From: Anseranas semipalmata
Taxonomy: Eukaryota > Chordata > Aves > Anseriformes > Anseranatidae
DNA length: 64,000 nucleotides
Reading direction: 5' to 3'
Assembly (NCBI GenBank): GCA_013399115.1
Contig: VXAA01005200.1
Span: forward strand, 2,062 to 66,061
Shown here: positions 37,101-48,852 of the stretch, piece by piece
Layout: the number at the start of each line of letters is the position of its first letter
How positions within the stretch are numbered: the stretch's first letter is position 1
The notes under the pieces: generated by a model
What the model was told of the DNA's origin: nothing
What the model saw: the letters and a program-made list of their open reading frames with translations, nothing else
Database searches by the model: none
Position numbers and translations under genes: made by a program

Positions 37101-40100
37101 AAGCCCACCGGCTCTCTGCAAGGATGAGGAGGTCCCTGCTCGCAGCCAGCCTGTCCCCACCTCGTGCCGCTGGGAGCTCGGGTCACTACTATTTGCTTTT
37201 TGACTGCCTTGTTTTCGCTGCTGTGAATTGCCGGCTTCACAAGTGATGAATCAGATCTCCGGGGGCCGGGGAGGAGGCAGTGTGGCTGTCGTTGAAGGCA
37301 GCGATTCCGCTTCATTGGCAGCGTCCTGTGGGGTCCCGCCATGGGGGTTTCACCCTCGTCTCCCCCAGCACCACTGGGGCACAGCACAGCGGGGGTTTCG
37401 CTGGCTGTGGTGCGGCTACGACCGGCAGCCTGGGGTGGCAGGAGCCATCAGCGCTGTCACCATGAGGGACCGCCACGTCCCCTCACGCCTCGCTGCAGCC
37501 AGCAAAACCACTGCAGAAACCTGTGGGGATCTCCAAGTGAACGCGAAGCCCTAAATACACAAAGGCCACGCTGAAATCTGCACCCCGGCCCAGACATCGG
37601 GGGTGTCATTTTTGAGTTCCCAAACACAGAGAGAGCCCTTTCAGCCCAGCCTGCTCAGACACTGCATCTTTAATGCCCGTGCACCCAGCGTGTTTCCACT
37701 CCCCTCGCATGCATCAATCAGGTCTCGGTGAGGCTCTGAAAGAGCCAGTTTGTTAAACAAACACACTTAGTGTAAAAAGTTTATTCCAGTTAATTAGGAC
37801 TTCATTGCAATGGAAACAAATTACCCAGCTGTCATCTGCCAAGCCAAACAGTAACAGGGCAGAGGGGGTCCTGGCCAGGCAGGAGACAAACAGCCATCTC
37901 AGGCAACCTTATTTATGTCCTTTTTATGCATTTTGGTATTTATTTGGACATTCCTGAGCGGGAGAGCTGGCTTAGAGCTGAGCCACACGCCTCGGCACTT
38001 GCACAGCATCGGCTGTCACCGGCTGCAGGTTCTCGGTGCTGCGCAGGGCTGGTGCCCGTGGCCGTGGGCACGTCCCCTCGGTTGCTCCAGAGATGCTGGA
38101 GAGGCACCAGGCATGCCAGCGATGGGGGACACCGGGTCCCCAGCCCGGGCAGCCGGGGCTGGGGGGAGCAGAGAGCAAGAGCGGCAGGGCCGGACGCCAC
38201 GCGGCTCCGCACAGCCGGGCTGGGTGCTGGCTCCCGGCGCGCGGAAGTGACAGATAAACCCATGGGATTAGCAGCGGGTAGCATTGCAGGAGACCAGCGT
38301 CCCCTTCCTGGAGCATTAGTCACCCGAGCCTGATGCTGGGGGCGAGGGGGGGCCTTTGCAGCGAAAGTCATCGAGTTACCTCCCCGCCTGCTCGGGTGCC
38401 TCTCTCCCAGGTGGCCTGTCCTTGCCTCGCGTCCCTCCAGCCCTGCACCTTGTCACCAGTGGCCGGGCTGTGCTGGGCATGCAGAGGGCTGCCATGGTGG
38501 GGGATGCTGGGTGCATGCAGCACGGCTCCGCTCAGCGGGGCTGAGGGGTTGTGCACCCCCCCCAGGCCCTGCAGCGTGGCGGGTTGGGGCAGCACAGGCG
38601 TGGGGGCTCCCCCAATCACCCTGGGGAGGTCTCCTCCTGCAGGCCCTCGGGACGTGCAGGGTGACAGCAAGCACCAGGACGGGTGCTTGAATTTCTGTGT
38701 GCGCCTGGTGGGTGAGCCCTAGGCCCCTGCGCTCTTCTCATCTACTGCACTCACATCCAGGCCAGAGTTTTCTAAGTCCTGAAATTCACATTTGAATTTC
38801 ACCTTGTGAGCAAGTTGCCATCCACAGCCTTTTATACGCTTTCCAAGAATGTTTCTGTTGCCGTATAGCTGTCAGATCACCATGGCCTGAGCTCTGATGT
38901 CTCTGTCTGCAATGGCACGTGTTCAGGGGGATGGAAAGCCTGGATCCGGGCACGCATCCTTGGAGGGGCCTGGAAAGGGGAGGATAGCTGAAGGGAACAC
39001 TGACAGCTGCAGAGATGAGTCCCGAGACTGGACTGATCTCATCCGAGGGTTGTGGGAAAGATGGTGACCAGCACTGGGAAGGACAGATTTGGCTTTGACT
39101 CTGGAGCTTGGAAGGGAACGGAGGAGGGATTGGGGAGTTTGGCATGAGCATTTTGGTTCCTAGGAGTCCTAGGCCTATCTTGAGAGGTAACTGGAAAACA
39201 CAAAGATGAAAAGCAGCAAGGAACCCTGGAGACATGCCTGCCTGCCCAAAAGCCGGGTGCTGAGTGCAGGTAGCCACCAGGACTTCGGAGACATGTTTGC
39301 TGATTCTTCCAGACAGGGCAGCGGGGTCTGTCCTTGCCGCAGGTGAGGCTGCCCAGCCCGATGTCCCCACTGTCCCCTCCAGCACTGCCCTGGTGTTCTG
39401 CAGCCCTGGCATCCCGCAGCCCTGCACAGGAGCCTGGCAGCACCGGTGTGCGGGGTGCCTTGTGTCTCCCTCCTCTGGCAGAAAGCCCTCTATTATTAGG
39501 GACCCTGGTTTTCTGTTTCTACATTGACTTGTTGTCAGTGTTTATTTTTAGCTCCTTTGGTGCCTTGCAGATCCCTCGAGGGATTCTTCCTTTCCCTCTC
39601 CCTCCTACAAGTTCGTTTGCAGTGCAGCCGTGTTGATCTGAGCCATGGGCAGGAGCGTTCGGCACTGGCGGGGGCCGCATCGCCTTGCTCGTGGAGCTCA
39701 TCACCGCCGTGGCACTGCCTGGGGCTGCCAGCTCGGCGGGGTGCGGGCGCCTGGGCAGCCACCATGCGCCCTGGGGACAGCCGGCCGCCCCGCCACTGCC
39801 ACAGATGCCTGTGCTCACAGCACAGAAGCCCCATTGCTCCTCTCAGCACTGCCCTCCCCGAGGTTTCTCTCTTTTCACTGCCTGGTGAAAAAAATCACAT
39901 CAGTGTCAGTGCATTGGCTGCATGGAAACAAAACCGAATATGACACAAGACTCAGGGTCCTCCCGCAGCTCTGCAGCCAGGTCAGATGGAAATTTTTAAG
40001 CATTTTAAGGCCATGCGTAGAGTAATTCAAAACAAGTCTCGAGTATGTTTTGGACTCCAGCAGAGCTGTCGTCGTCGTCTTGCTTCGCCTGCTGGCTGTC

Positions 40101-40489
40101 CCGGACAAGGGCTCACTTTGAGCCTACCCTTCTGCCAAGGGGGGGAATGTTTTCATTCCTAATTTAGCTCATCCGTCCCTCCGGGGTCCAGCCCCTGTCT
40201 CCCGCAGAGCTCGCGCAGTGCTGGGAGCCTGGGGGCTCCCTGCAGCGCCTTTACCTGTCACCACGAGCATGAGGGCTGTGCTAACATTTTGGTTAGAAAA
40301 CCTGACTCTCTTTGGACTTAGCCTCCTTTCTCTTATCTTGGGTTTGTGCTTGGTGGGGAATGTGTGAAGGCACAGTTTGTGCCTGTTTTTTCCAGGATTT
40401 TTGTTATTTTGTAGAGAAGGGCGAGTTTGCTTATTTTTACACACCTAAAATATAGGTTGACATTCAGTATAGGCTTGCTGTTTTTCCAG
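34146..40489. other. Noncoding stretch
   Basis: Mostly mixed to GC-rich. 38000-38260 is CpG-rich. A minus-strand block of eight codons (DLENSGLD) ends at a GTGAGT donor near 38752, but its acceptor lacks a pyrimidine tract, so it is not called. No transposon is recognisable. Confidence 0.35.
37700..37900. promoter_or_regulatory. AT-rich island with FOX-like near-palindrome
   Basis: GTTTGTTAAACAAACA near 37749-37764 holds two opposed forkhead-like cores (TGTTAAAC/AAACA), followed by 'CCAGTTAATTAGGAC' with a homeodomain core. The island contrasts with GC-rich flanks. This fits a small enhancer, but motif matches of this size occur by chance. Confidence 0.2.
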
Positions 40490-40520
40490 GGAAGAGGCAG
40501 CACTGGGGGGTCCTGTTCAG
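40490..40520 (+). CDS. Candidate 31-bp microexon
   Basis: Acceptor 'GGCTTGCTGTTTTTCCAG' and donor 'TTCAG then GTAAGG' are both strong. With one leading base the reading is EEAALGGPVQ, ending in phase 0, and it joins in frame to the candidate ending at 27247. The other frames are open too because the piece is so short. The 13-kb gap to the previous candidate is long but within vertebrate intron sizes. No gene is recognised. Confidence 0.17.
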
Positions 40521-43500
40521 GTAAGGGTTTGGTGGTGTCCATCGCTGTGGCCCCAGCCCAGGAAAGTGCATTTTTGTGAAGCATCAGTCTCCACAGGCCA
40601 CTCTTACCCTGGGAGATAAGCCCATGATTATGTGTTTTGTTGGACCTGGACCTGTAAAACCAGAGTCCCTTCAGCGGCTGAGGGAACCAAAGCTGATGAT
40701 CCAAGCAAGCCTGAAAGCCTCTTGCAAGGCCACAAGAGTTAGGTCCCCGTGTAGCAGCAGAGCCTGAGCACCGCAGTGCGACGGCTCCTCCAAGTCTCCC
40801 GGGATCAGCCCCCGAGAACAGGCACCACGGCCGCGCTGCCCCCGGCGCGGATGCCGGGCTGTGCGGAAGGAGAGGATGGGTCGGATGCTCTCACCGCGGG
40901 CGGTGGTGATGGTTCACAGCGCCGCTGGTCAGCCGCCACGTATCGGTGCCGCCTGTCCTCGTCGCTCTGCGGCTGGCCGAGACCGTGGCAGGATTCGCAG
41001 AGGCGCTCCGGGTACCCCTGCAAGGAGCTGGATGGCAGACCGCTCACTTCACACAACCTGGTGCTGGAACCGAGGGGTTTTGTGCGCGGTCCCTGCTGCT
41101 GTGAGGCGCTTGGGCCGCGGCTGATTTTCCCCTCTGTTCTCTTGCCTGTTTTGCTTTAGGTCTGACTGCAGTGTTTCTAGGGTTGAAGTTGTCATTGAGG
41201 TTTTCTGATCTTTATTTTTTATAATGCTCATTAGCACAGTTCCTATCAAAGAACAGCACGTTCCCTCCCTGTCCTCGTTTTCCCCGTGGTTAATAACCCT
41301 TTGCTGCTTTAGCTCATTTTGAAAGAGAGACAGTAGCTTTGGGAACAACTCCTGGTATAATAGATGGACGTCAGCATTTTCAACCCGATCTTTAAAGCGG
41401 CGTTAATTCAAAGAGAGGGTTCAGTTCGACGACTGTGTTTTAGACTGCAGAAGGTGCGTTACATGTCTGGGGAGTGCTGAGCCAACCTGTATCAAACCCT
41501 GGCAGCGCGCGTGCATTCCTCGGAGCTATTGAAGGAGGCTCTGAATCCATATGGCTGCTTTTCCTTTCAGAAACGGGCTGTAACAGCAGCCTCCTTCTCC
41601 TCCGCTCCCTCGCCGAGGCTCTGCTTTGGAGATGGCCATTTTCTGTCTTGTGCCGAGGCTCATGTTGTCGTGAAAACCCAGCAGGGTCGTGCAGTGCGTG
41701 TGATCACACAGCAAGACCCGGGGTGATGACCTAAATCTTGGCGACAGTGTCTCCCATCTTACCTGTTGTGACCTTGTGCGTTTCAGAGCATCTTCAGGGC
41801 ACCTCTTCTACTGTCTGCGAATAGCACAACCAGCCCAGAAACATCCCAAATTGCAGTTCTCGAGCCCAGCTCTGCAAACAAGGGGCGTCTTCTGCAGAGC
41901 CTCCAGAAGCTCTGGGCTGCAGTGCCACGTGGCCACGCTGCCTGGTGGCACCAGGGGGCTGTTTGCTCTGCGACAGCCTGGATGGAGCTGCAGCGAGGCG
42001 GGAAGGGGGCTGTGTGGTGGGGGGACCTGCTTCCCATCGTGTCCCACCCCAGGGGCAGTGTTTGCCATGTGCCGAGACATGGTTTTGGCAATGACCTGCG
42101 ATGGTTCTGTGCTGGAGGATGGGGCAGACAAGACACCTGGAAAGCATCCGTGGTGCTACTGCCAGCCTGAGCAATGCACTGCTTTTATGATTCTTCAGGG
42201 CTACAGGTTTTCTCCAAACCCTCCCGTGGTTTATCTGTCATTGCTGGTTTCTTGCTTTCTGAGTCTCTCAAGCAACTTTTGAAGGCTCCCGGCAGCCAGC
42301 ACTGCAGAGCACGCCACACGCTCTGGTTTCGAGTCAGCTGGTGCAAAGTCACACGTCCCTTACTTGTCACCATGTTTCTGCATTGAGCTGGCTTTGGTGG
42401 GCAGGTGTTGTCTGGCGGCAGAGCGATCTCGTGGTCCGAGTGGGTCACCCTGACTGAGATGCGTGGGGCCCCGGGGGCAGGAGCGTGCCACGTGCCCGAA
42501 ATGGGCCCGATGGAGATTTAAGGATGCTAGGTACAGTGCAGCGCATGCAGCTAGCGGTCGAGGAGCTCAGTTCCTGTGGGCAGTGAATTCGTTGAGGCCA
42601 GTCCCTCCAGCCCTTGGGATAGGTGGTAGTCCAAGCTAATGGAGAATCTGAGGCACCAAGACACGAGCTCACAGGTGAGGCCATGTGGTGCCGTAGCCCA
42701 GACTGCGCCCTTGGGTTTTCACAGTACTCCGAGAAAGCTGTCGTGCTGGGTCCTCTGCAGCCTGGCCCGGAGGAGGGCTCCATCCCGCTGGCAGATGTGT
42801 CCTCCTCAGGGAGCACATCTCCCCGGTCCCGTGGCCCCATGACGGCCTGGCTATGCTGCAGCACGTCGCTCCCTCGCATAACCGGCTTCTGGCTTCCTCG
42901 GTGCTCGCTCGGAGCCGTGGCGTTCGCTCCTCCTTGGCCCCACAGCTGCGGGCGCTTCTCGCCCTCCCTCACTCCTGGGTCCCTCGTGCTGCAGCTGCCA
43001 ACGAGCTCTCCTCTCGCTTGGCTGCAGAAACGTGCTCAGCATCCCAGAAATGTGGGCTTTCATGTGGGAGCCAATAGTCACACAGCCTCCATCCAGAAAC
43101 TATCATTATCGGCCGCTTTCTTTTTCTTGGTTTCTTTGAACTACAGCTCCCAGGATGCCTGAAGATATGCAGACATCCGAAGACAGTGGTTTCCCATAAA
43201 CTTTTGGGGTTTCATGCTTTGCAGGCAGGAATGTTTTTATTGCATCACAAAGCCCTTCAAGTCCCTCAAACCTCCGTGGTGCTTCCCTGCCGCGGGGAGG
43301 AGGTGGGGGCTGGAGTCTGCCGCCGGTGGCACGCCAAGGGCTTTTCTTTCGTGCATTTTTCCCCTCTCCCCCTCTTGGTCTGTTCTCTGAGAGGGACCTT
43401 TCTAAATCGCCATTGTGGCAATCTCCTGTTTGGAGAGGATCTTTGCACTGGGAAGAAGCTCGGATGAGCTGTAATTTGCCTGTTGGGATGTGTTTTCTGT

Positions 43501-45468
43501 TCCCCCATCCCTGGTATTTCCGGGGTCATTAAGCAGCATCCCACGTCCCATCCTGGTGCAGGCTGGGGGGCTGCCAGCATTCGTGCACCGCGCTCACCAG
43601 CTGCGCCCCCCGTCGTGGCCACAAGCTCAGTGCTGGGCAGAGCAGTGCCTCGGGCTGGGTGGTGAGGGGGCTTCACTGAACTGGGAAGAACCAGGGACAC
43701 GGGGAGGAGTGTGAGCAAGGGAGAACGGTGTGGTTTGATGCACCAGCACGGGAGAGCCCAGTGAGCTGGGTTTCGAATAGCGACATGCCCACAAGAGCTA
43801 GTGGAAAAATCGGAGAGGGAAATTTCTCTTTAGCATGGAGATGTGGTTGTAACTGTGACCTGGCGCGTCTGGGGCTCGCTGTGTCTTCCACAGCCCTGGC
43901 GCAGATCTGCCCACAAACCAGGCTGTGCACGAGTCCCACATATGAGCCCCTGGCTCCGCATCCTCCTGCTGCCCATTCTGGGACTGGGCTCCATGGTGTG
44001 GGCCTGGCTGCATGGGGCCGGGCTGGCCCTGGTGACACTTCTGCAGGAGAGGAGACACTGAGGGCTGCCCCCAGGCCCTGCCACACCGGTCATCCCTCCC
44101 CACAGCACCCTGCATGAGCGCGCCCATGTGCACTAGCACGCCCATGTGCGCCAGCACGCCCATGTGCAAGAGCGCGCCCATGTGCACGCGCGGCTCCTGG
44201 CACCTGCCTGCCCGTCGGGTGGTGACCGGTGGTGTCATGCGGTGTGGTCCGCCAGAGGTTGATGCCCATCCAAAAAGGAAAACCGTGGAGGCTCTGCAGC
44301 CAGCTCGCATTAACCACATCACTCCTCTCCTGCGCTTGGAAAACCCTGGTGGACAGGAAGCCCAGAATAACAAGCTTTTCCATTCCTGCGTGGCGCATTG
44401 GATGCGGGGCCATTTCAAACAAGGGTTGGCTCCGGCGTGAGTGCCGCCTTCAGGCTAAACAATAGCAGGTCCCCCCATGGCGGTTTGTCCCCTGCGGAGG
44501 GGAGCAGGCTGAGGTCCCATCTGCAGGGCAGGGCAGGGATGCCGGAGCCGTGCGTGGGCTCAGCAGAGCAGCGCGGGAGCCGGAGGAGATGGGCTCTGGC
44601 AGAGCACTGCCCTCGGTGCCAGCCTAAAACACCAGCAACACCGCTCGTGCCCTGCCAGGGCTTCTCCTCTCCTGGGCTCCCTGGGCGGGGAGATGTGCTC
44701 CAGCTGGCTTGGGAAGCGTTTTATCTCGAGGGTGCCTCGCGATGCCTTTGGCTGCTTCCACCAAGGTTTTGTGGGGAGGAAACGCCTCGGGAGGGCTGAG
44801 CTCCCCCAGAACCCCCCGTCTTGTGTCTGTGCAGATTGTGTGTGAGGAAAGGGAGTTGCTGAGTTTTTCTTTTCTCTTCTTTCTTAATTTTCCCAGGCCA
44901 TTGGTATCCTCTTAATTAAGATAAAAGCCTTAATTGCTAAAGGGAAAAGTTTGGAAACTAGCTGCCAGAGCTGTGTGTGGCACGCTCCTGACCCCTGGCA
45001 AAAAGGGAAGCCCACGCGTTCCTCTGCGGTGACAGAAGCACGTCCGAGCAGGCTTACGCAGGCGGTTTGGAGGAGCCCAAGCTCTGCCCTGCTGCTCGGG
45101 GAGGAGCACACCCTGGCATTTCTGCGCTGTCTTCCTTAAAGACAACAGTCAAGGAAAATGGTAGAATCATTAAAAATAAGCAAAATAGCAAGGATTTTAC
45201 CCCAGGAAAATAGTTTCTGCCCATTTTATTTTATATTGAGTACCAAGTGGAGATAGCGGGATCTTAATGTGACCGGGCTGCAGGAAGAAAGCCGATACAC
45301 AAAAGTAAGTTGGATTTTGAGGTTCTCTGTACTAGCCACGACGGGCTGAATCCGTAAGTCACAAATGAGCGCCCCAGCTTTCCCCACAAGCAGGAGGAGG
45401 AGCAGGTGAAGCGTTGATGCAGGACGTCCCAGCCCACGGCGCTGACCTGGTGGCACGTGGGTGTCTTC
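40521..45468. other. Noncoding stretch
   Basis: 40790-41060 is CpG-rich. A consensus GTGAGG follows CTCACAG at 42674, but no acceptor of quality lies upstream. The only distinctive item is the 18-bp tandem repeat at 44117-44188. Confidence 0.35.
44117..44188. repeat. 18-bp minisatellite, four copies
   Basis: Four head-to-tail 18-mers of the form AGCRCGCCCATGTGCNNN, each varying only in the fourth base and the last three bases. Each copy carries one E-box-type CATGTG. The 18-bp period keeps frame on both strands, so both strands read as hexapeptide repeats, but no surrounding exon supports translation. Confidence 0.95.
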
Positions 45469-45559
45469 CCGCGAGGAGCGCGCCCGCCCCGGGCGCAGCG
45501 CAGCCGGACGCGCCAGGCTGCGGGTGCGCGTGCCCAGCATCGCTGTTCCTGCGAGCGGA
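45469..45559. promoter_or_regulatory. Very CpG-dense core
   Basis: I count about seventeen CpG dinucleotides in roughly 90 bases (from CCCGCGAGG to GCGAGCGG), the densest patch I noticed in the window. It is short for a CpG island. It could be a small unmethylated promoter or enhancer core, and it ends only about 40 bases before the octamer cluster at 45600. Confidence 0.35.
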
Positions 45560-45579
45560 CAGCTGCTGGTCAGAGGGGA

Positions 45580-45845
45580 CAGCTGTTATTGTCAGAGAAA
45601 TGCAAATGAACAAAATCATTGCTTTGGCAAAGAATTTTTAGGGGAATGACATGCAAATTTACCTTCCATTCGGAGTGTGGATTGGTATTAAAATGCAATG
45701 TTTGAAAGCCAAAACAAAGGAACATTTTAATTTAGGACTCATCAGGCGGTTCCTTCTGCTTGGATTTGCATCAAATTCTTTGCAGCAAAAGCTGTAAGTT
45801 TAACAAAACTCTGTTTTTCAAAGAAAACAAGAAAAAGTTCTAAAA
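45580..45845. promoter_or_regulatory. Octamer/SOX-rich AT block (candidate enhancer)
   Basis: Three perfect POU octamers occur within 172 bases: ATGCAAAT at 45600-45607 and 45651-45658, and its reverse complement at 45764-45771. A one-base variant (ATGCAATG, 45693-45700) and a SOX-type AACAAAGG (45713-45720) lie between them. POU plus SOX combinations are typical of neural and pluripotency enhancers. The block is AT-rich but embedded in GC-rich DNA and adjoins the CpG core. No coding features are seen. Enhancer function is inference. Confidence 0.4.
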
Positions 45846-48558
45846 ATGCCATCCAGTTCCTGGAATTATTGGTTCTTCCATTTGCTCTGCCGTCCTGAAG
45901 CAACAGGCCTGGTACTGAATATTGCAGAGGCCAACAAGGATAGGCTTTGTGAAAGGCAAGTAAGATGGGAGGTTGGATTTCTTCCTGGCTGCTGCTTTAA
46001 TCTAGCCTCTAAATGGCACAGCAAACTCAGCCCGAGGGACCAGCTGGGGGCCGCACCGTGGGGTCGGGGGAACCTCAAAGTGTACCCAAAAGATGCTTAG
46101 ATCCATCCGTCAGGGTGGCAGGGAGTGGGCAGCGGGGCCACGAGGCTGCCAAGGATGCTTACAAAGGCTGCACTGAAAGGATGTGTCGAGTTGCTTTCCT
46201 GGCCTTCTTTATAAATATCCTCCATCTAAAACCTGCTTTTCCACAGCGCTTAGAAACAGCTGTGCTGCTTATTTAAACACACATGTAAGGTATCTCCATC
46301 CTTCCCCCCGCTTCCCTTCTCCTTTCATCCTTGGGGCTACCTACCCGCCTTGTGTGGCAGGTCAGAAATAGAGAATATCCACTGACTTGCTAATTGTAAT
46401 GCATCCTGATAATGCCAACTATAATTAGCTGTATGTATCAAAGCTGTTTTGCTGGCGGAAGTTTTTGTGGCCCCATTATCATACTTCAAATAGAGGATCT
46501 TGCGCAGGGCCTTGCCTGGCTTTGCCCTTCCTGGGGAAGCAGCCTGGCCTCAGGCCGGCTGCCTCCATCCAACATGCTCGCGAAGAGCCTGGAGTGGCGA
46601 AGCCACACTCGCTGACAATTTTTAAGCACTGTTTATGCCCTCAACATGTGCTGAACATCGGCAGCCACTGTGAGATCTGCGGCTGCCAAGTCTCTTCCCC
46701 GAGCCCATCTCCACAGCCAGCTGGGTGTGCTCTGCCCCGGGTCGCTGCTCTCTCTCGCTCGTGGCTTTAGGGCACTCACCCACCGAGAGGTGGCCGGTGC
46801 TGGAGCGTGCCCTGCTGCAAGGAGGGTCGCTTCAGGGGCTCTGAATATGGCTGCTTGTCTTGAGCACCACATCCTCGGGCTGTTGGAGATCTCTCTTTGC
46901 TCCCTCTTCTCAAGACCTGTAGCTTCTTTCTTTACCAGCTGCTGCCACTGCACCTCTCTCCTGCTGTGGCATCCCCGCTGTCCCCCTCTCCAGCCCTGGG
47001 AAACCTCAGTGGCCACCAGCTGCCCCCTGGAGCAACCCTTCCTCGGGTCAGAGCCCGTGTGGCCGCTTGTGCTGGGTCCTGGCAGGCCCAGAGTGGAAGA
47101 GTGGGCAAGCGGCACAGCTCCTCTCCCTGGCGGCCCAAAAGCCTTGGGCTCTTTTCTGCAGCGTCACCCCACCGCGGCACACTGTGCCTCTGACAAGCCC
47201 AGGGCAGTAAGGCATGGAAAAGTTCCGCTGGGTGGGCACGCCTGAACACATCGCTTGCTCAGACCGTGACTGCCAGCAGCTGCTCTGTCGTGCTGTCTAA
47301 TCTGTCCTGAGCTCATCACCAGCAAACGAGCGCCTGTTGGAGCGATGCTCTGTTCAGCACCGCCGCTCTCTAGGGAGAGAGATTCCTATTGTGATAGCCT
47401 GCGGGCAGACCTGAGGCTGTAGTGTCATCACATCTCACACAGTAATCAGCACGAGAAGTGGGGCACTGAAGTACCAAAGGGAACCCGGGGACTGGAAGAA
47501 GCTGCTGAAGTTCCTCTCCCTGGGCGGATGCAGAGCCAATGCCCCCCCAAGGCTTCATCCTTTGGACAAGGAGCCAAAGCGCATGAGGTGCTCGCCGCTG
47601 CCTCTTGGCAAGGGTGGGAGCGCAAGCCTGGCAGGGCTGGGGCTCTGCGGTAGAAGCCCTGGGCACGTAACCTTGGCAGGAAGCACCGGCCACGTGCAGG
47701 GAGCATCTGTCCTCGAGGTAAAGGAGCACACGGAGAGTCACAGAGTCCCCAGCGCTTCCCACCCACCGCTCACGTGTGTGTGCAGCACCCATTTGTGCTT
47801 GGAAAGTCCCCGTGGGCAGGGTCCCGGGCCTCCAGGGCAGCCTCCATATGCCTGTCACCTGAGGGCCCAAAACTGCAAGAGAAGAGCTCAGCCCATGGCT
47901 TGTGTGCCATGAGCCTGGACATGGATAAATTAGGATATTTAGAAGGAGGAGCATGAGGACAGTGGAGTACTTGGCTGTCTGCAGCTCACCACAGATTCCC
48001 CTTGTTATCACCTGCAAGGCCACCATGAGTAGAGTCCATTGACCAAAACCATCATCCTGAGCCACGAGGGCAGGGGCAAGACAGCCCAGCAGCACCGGGG
48101 CTCTTGGGGTGCCCTGCTCCAAACCTCACGTGGGTACCTCAGAAGTTTTGGTGAGAGCTGGGGAAGCTTTCGGTGTCACTCTGTGGTTTCTCCCCTTCTA
48201 CAGTTGATGGAAATGGACAGCAAAGTGGGGCCGTGCAGGGTGGCGGAGGCTCACGGTGTCCTCTGGGGACACAAGTGGGCTTGGTGGCATGTTGCTGCAT
48301 CGGGTGTGATGGAGAGAGCCCAAAGCCAGCGGTGGGGTCCTGCTGGCCCTGGGGCTGAGCCAGTGGCATTGCTGCCGTCTGCCTGGTGGTCCCCCTCTGC
48401 TGTGCCAGGTCCCCTCTGCCAAGCCCGCGCAGACTCGTTGTTATGTAAAGCACCAGCGAGTGCAACCGGGAGATTCTTCAGTGTCGGAATCTGAGTCACA
48501 TGGGGCTGTTTTATTTCCCCCTCTGCTAATCTCGTTTCTATAGAAACAAGATTGGGAG

Positions 48559-48589
<31 letters not shown>

Positions 48590-48783
48590 AAAAGAGCCAA
48601 GCACAGAGCAAGCAAGAAACCTGAGGTGATGGGCGAGGGAGGCAGAGGTGGTGGCTGAGGAGGTCGGGCGGCACGGGTGGGAGCAGGGCACTGTGGTGGG
48701 GCCGTGCTCCCGGCCGGGATGGGAGCGTGCGTGCGTTTGTGTGCATTGAGGGGACGGGGACACTGCTGAAGAGCCACTCTCAG
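45846..48783. other. Noncoding stretch
   Basis: An ATG at 45846 opens 38 codons that end at a GTAAGA donor (45960), but the codons carry no family signal. 46380-46440 is AT-rich with TAATTA cores. A minus-strand donor GTGAGT at about 46774 follows a short nondescript block. A poly-A/(GAAAA)n tract lies at 48559-48593. Confidence 0.35.
48559..48593. repeat. Poly-A with (GAAAA)n tail
   Basis: A run of A interrupted at regular intervals by G. It resembles a degraded retroposon tail, but no recognisable body precedes it on the plus strand. Confidence 0.85.
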
Positions 48784-48852
48784 ATGAGCTGCTGCTCCGG
48801 CGGCGGCAGGCGACTGGCAGAGCCCGGAGGGAAGGGAGCAGAGGCTGTGCAG
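48784..48852 (+). CDS. Weak candidate coding exon (23 codons)
   Basis: ATG at 48784 directly follows an acceptor-like CACTCTCAG and opens 23 codons (MSCCSGGGRRLAEPGGKG...) that end in phase 0 at a perfect CAG then GTGAGT donor. It could be a first coding or an internal exon. It is Gly/Arg-rich, low in complexity and short, so chance is likely. No family is recognised. Confidence 0.14.

Noticed and set aside
17542..46431. Shared 14-mer ACTATAATTAGCTG at 17542-17555 and 46418-46431
   Set aside because: Several shared 14-mers are expected by chance in a 64-kb window and the flanks do not match.
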